From assembly GCF_001262075.1 (NCBI RefSeq), contig NZ_CP012073.1:558001-622000 (forward strand): 64,000 nucleotides of DNA. The letters run 5' to 3'. The notes beneath the pieces are model-generated. The model ran no database searches. It had not been told where the DNA came from and saw only the letters and a program-made list of their open reading frames with translations. The position numbers and the translations under genes were made by a program. This stretch comes from Ottowia sp. oral taxon 894. GTDB taxonomy: Bacteria > Pseudomonadota > Gammaproteobacteria > Burkholderiales > Burkholderiaceae_C. Shown in pieces: positions 63,333 to 64,000 of this stretch; the first letter of the stretch is position 1, and each line of letters starts with the position of its first letter.

Positions 63333-64000
63333 ATGGCCCATCACAAAATCCTCATCCTCGATTTCGGCTCTCAGGTCACCCAGCTCATTGCCCGCCGCGT
63401 GCGCGAGGCGCACGTGTATTGCGAAGTCCACCCCTGCGACGTCAGCGACGAATGGGTGCGCCAATACGCGGCTGACGGGCAGCTCAAGGGCGTCATCCTC
63501 TCCGGCAGCCACGCCAGCGCCTATGAAGACAGCACCGACCACGCGCCGCAAGCCATCTTCACGCTGGGCGTGCCCGTGCTGGGCATTTGCTACGGCATGC
63601 AAACCATGGCCCAGCAACTGGGCGGCAAGGTGGAAGGCGGGCACAAGCGCGAATTCGGCTACGCCGAAGTGCGCGCCCACAGCCACACCGCGCTTTTGAA
63701 GGGCCTGCAAGACTTCTCCAGCCCCGAAGGCCACGGCATGCTCAAGGTGTGGATGAGCCACGGCGACAAAGTGGCCGAACTGCCGCCAGGCTTTGCGCTG
63801 ATGGCCAGCACGCCCACCTGCCCCATTGCGGGCATGGCCGACGAAGCGCGGCACTTTTACGGCGTGCAATTCCACCCCGAAGTCACGCACACCGTGCAAG
63901 GCCGGGCCATGCTGGAGCGCTTCGTGCTCGATATCTGCGGCGCCCAACCCGACTGGGTGATGCAAGGCCACATCGCCGAAGCTGTGGAATCTATCCGCCA
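63333..64000 (+). CDS. guaA: GMP synthase, N-terminal part (cut by window edge)
   Basis: The plus strand from 63333 reads [20 protein letters not shown] and stays open to the window end (about 222 codons). It is the class I glutaminase domain of GMP synthase: [12 protein letters not shown], the nucleophile motif [28 protein letters not shown], and the catalytic pair in [12 protein letters not shown]. The ATP-pyrophosphatase half lies beyond the edge. GuaA converts XMP to GMP. Confidence 0.97.
   Translation, partial: MAHHKILILDFGSQVTQLIARRVREAHVYCEVHPCDVSDEWVRQYAADGQLKGVILSGSHASAYEDSTDHAPQAIFTLGVPVLGICYGMQTMAQQLGGKVEGGHKREFGYAEVRAHSHTALLKGLQDFSSPEGHGMLKVWMSHGDKVAELPPGFALMASTPTCPIAGMADEARHFYGVQFHPEVTHTVQGRAMLERFVLDICGAQPDWVMQGHIAEAVESIR

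Overview
The window is chromosomal DNA from a Betaproteobacterium of the Burkholderiales. It looks Comamonadaceae-like, judging from high-GC codon use, the his, carAB and argDF gene content, paired cyanophycin synthetase genes and a DUF3579 protein. Genus cannot be fixed from sequence alone. The norCBQD operon suggests a denitrifier or NO-detoxifying bacterium. I see no tRNA, rRNA or CRISPR.

Layout. 1-7.1 kb (all minus): a histidine operon in the order hisC, tfoX-like, hisB, hisH, membrane protein, hisA (hisA is cut by the window edge). An AT-richer amidase plus two signal-peptide-bearing, six-cysteine partners is inserted between hisB and hisH. 7.3-12.5 kb: carB, a small ORF and carA, with a terminator-like hairpin in the carA leader. 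12.6-15.6 kb: mnmC with a decayed methyltransferase half, and a Pro/Thr-rich lipoprotein. 15.8-23.8 kb: a cyanophycin locus, with cphA and a catalytically degenerate cphA paralogue on the minus strand, and divergently an ABC transporter and a DUF1854 protein. 24.1-30.4 kb: an accessory island with an effector-like protein and candidate lipoprotein partner, an IS5-family element, two IS remnants and a large lipoprotein with a minisatellite. 30.5-35.4 kb: norCBQD with an FNR/DNR-like box. 35.7-45.8 kb: OmpA lipoprotein, pgeF, a restriction-enzyme-like fossil, yejE and yejB separated by a CoA-transferase, xthA, small proteins, a Nudix hydrolase and DUF3579. 46-48.1 kb: argDF. 48.1-53.3 kb: six genes that best fit a ferrosome (fez) iron-organelle locus. 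53.5-64 kb: a membrane protein, yggS, rapZ, darP-nadK-recN, pmbA and the start of guaA.

How parts work together. CphA stores N, C and Arg as cyanophycin, and the carbamoyl-phosphate (carAB) and ornithine (argDF) genes feed arginine synthesis. The fez-like cluster pairs an atypical P1B metal ATPase with an HMA2-type protein, a helical protein and three small low-complexity membrane proteins, as expected for a membrane-bounded iron store. The two toxin-immunity-like loci (2.3-4.5 kb and 24.1-26.3 kb) both carry broken duplicate gene ends, suggesting repeated recombination at these sites.

Scattered through intergenic DNA is a repeat of about 78 bp, with ten near-complete copies plus one composite and one partial copy. 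It often sits beside gene ends or terminators. This and the fez-like locus are the most notable structures.
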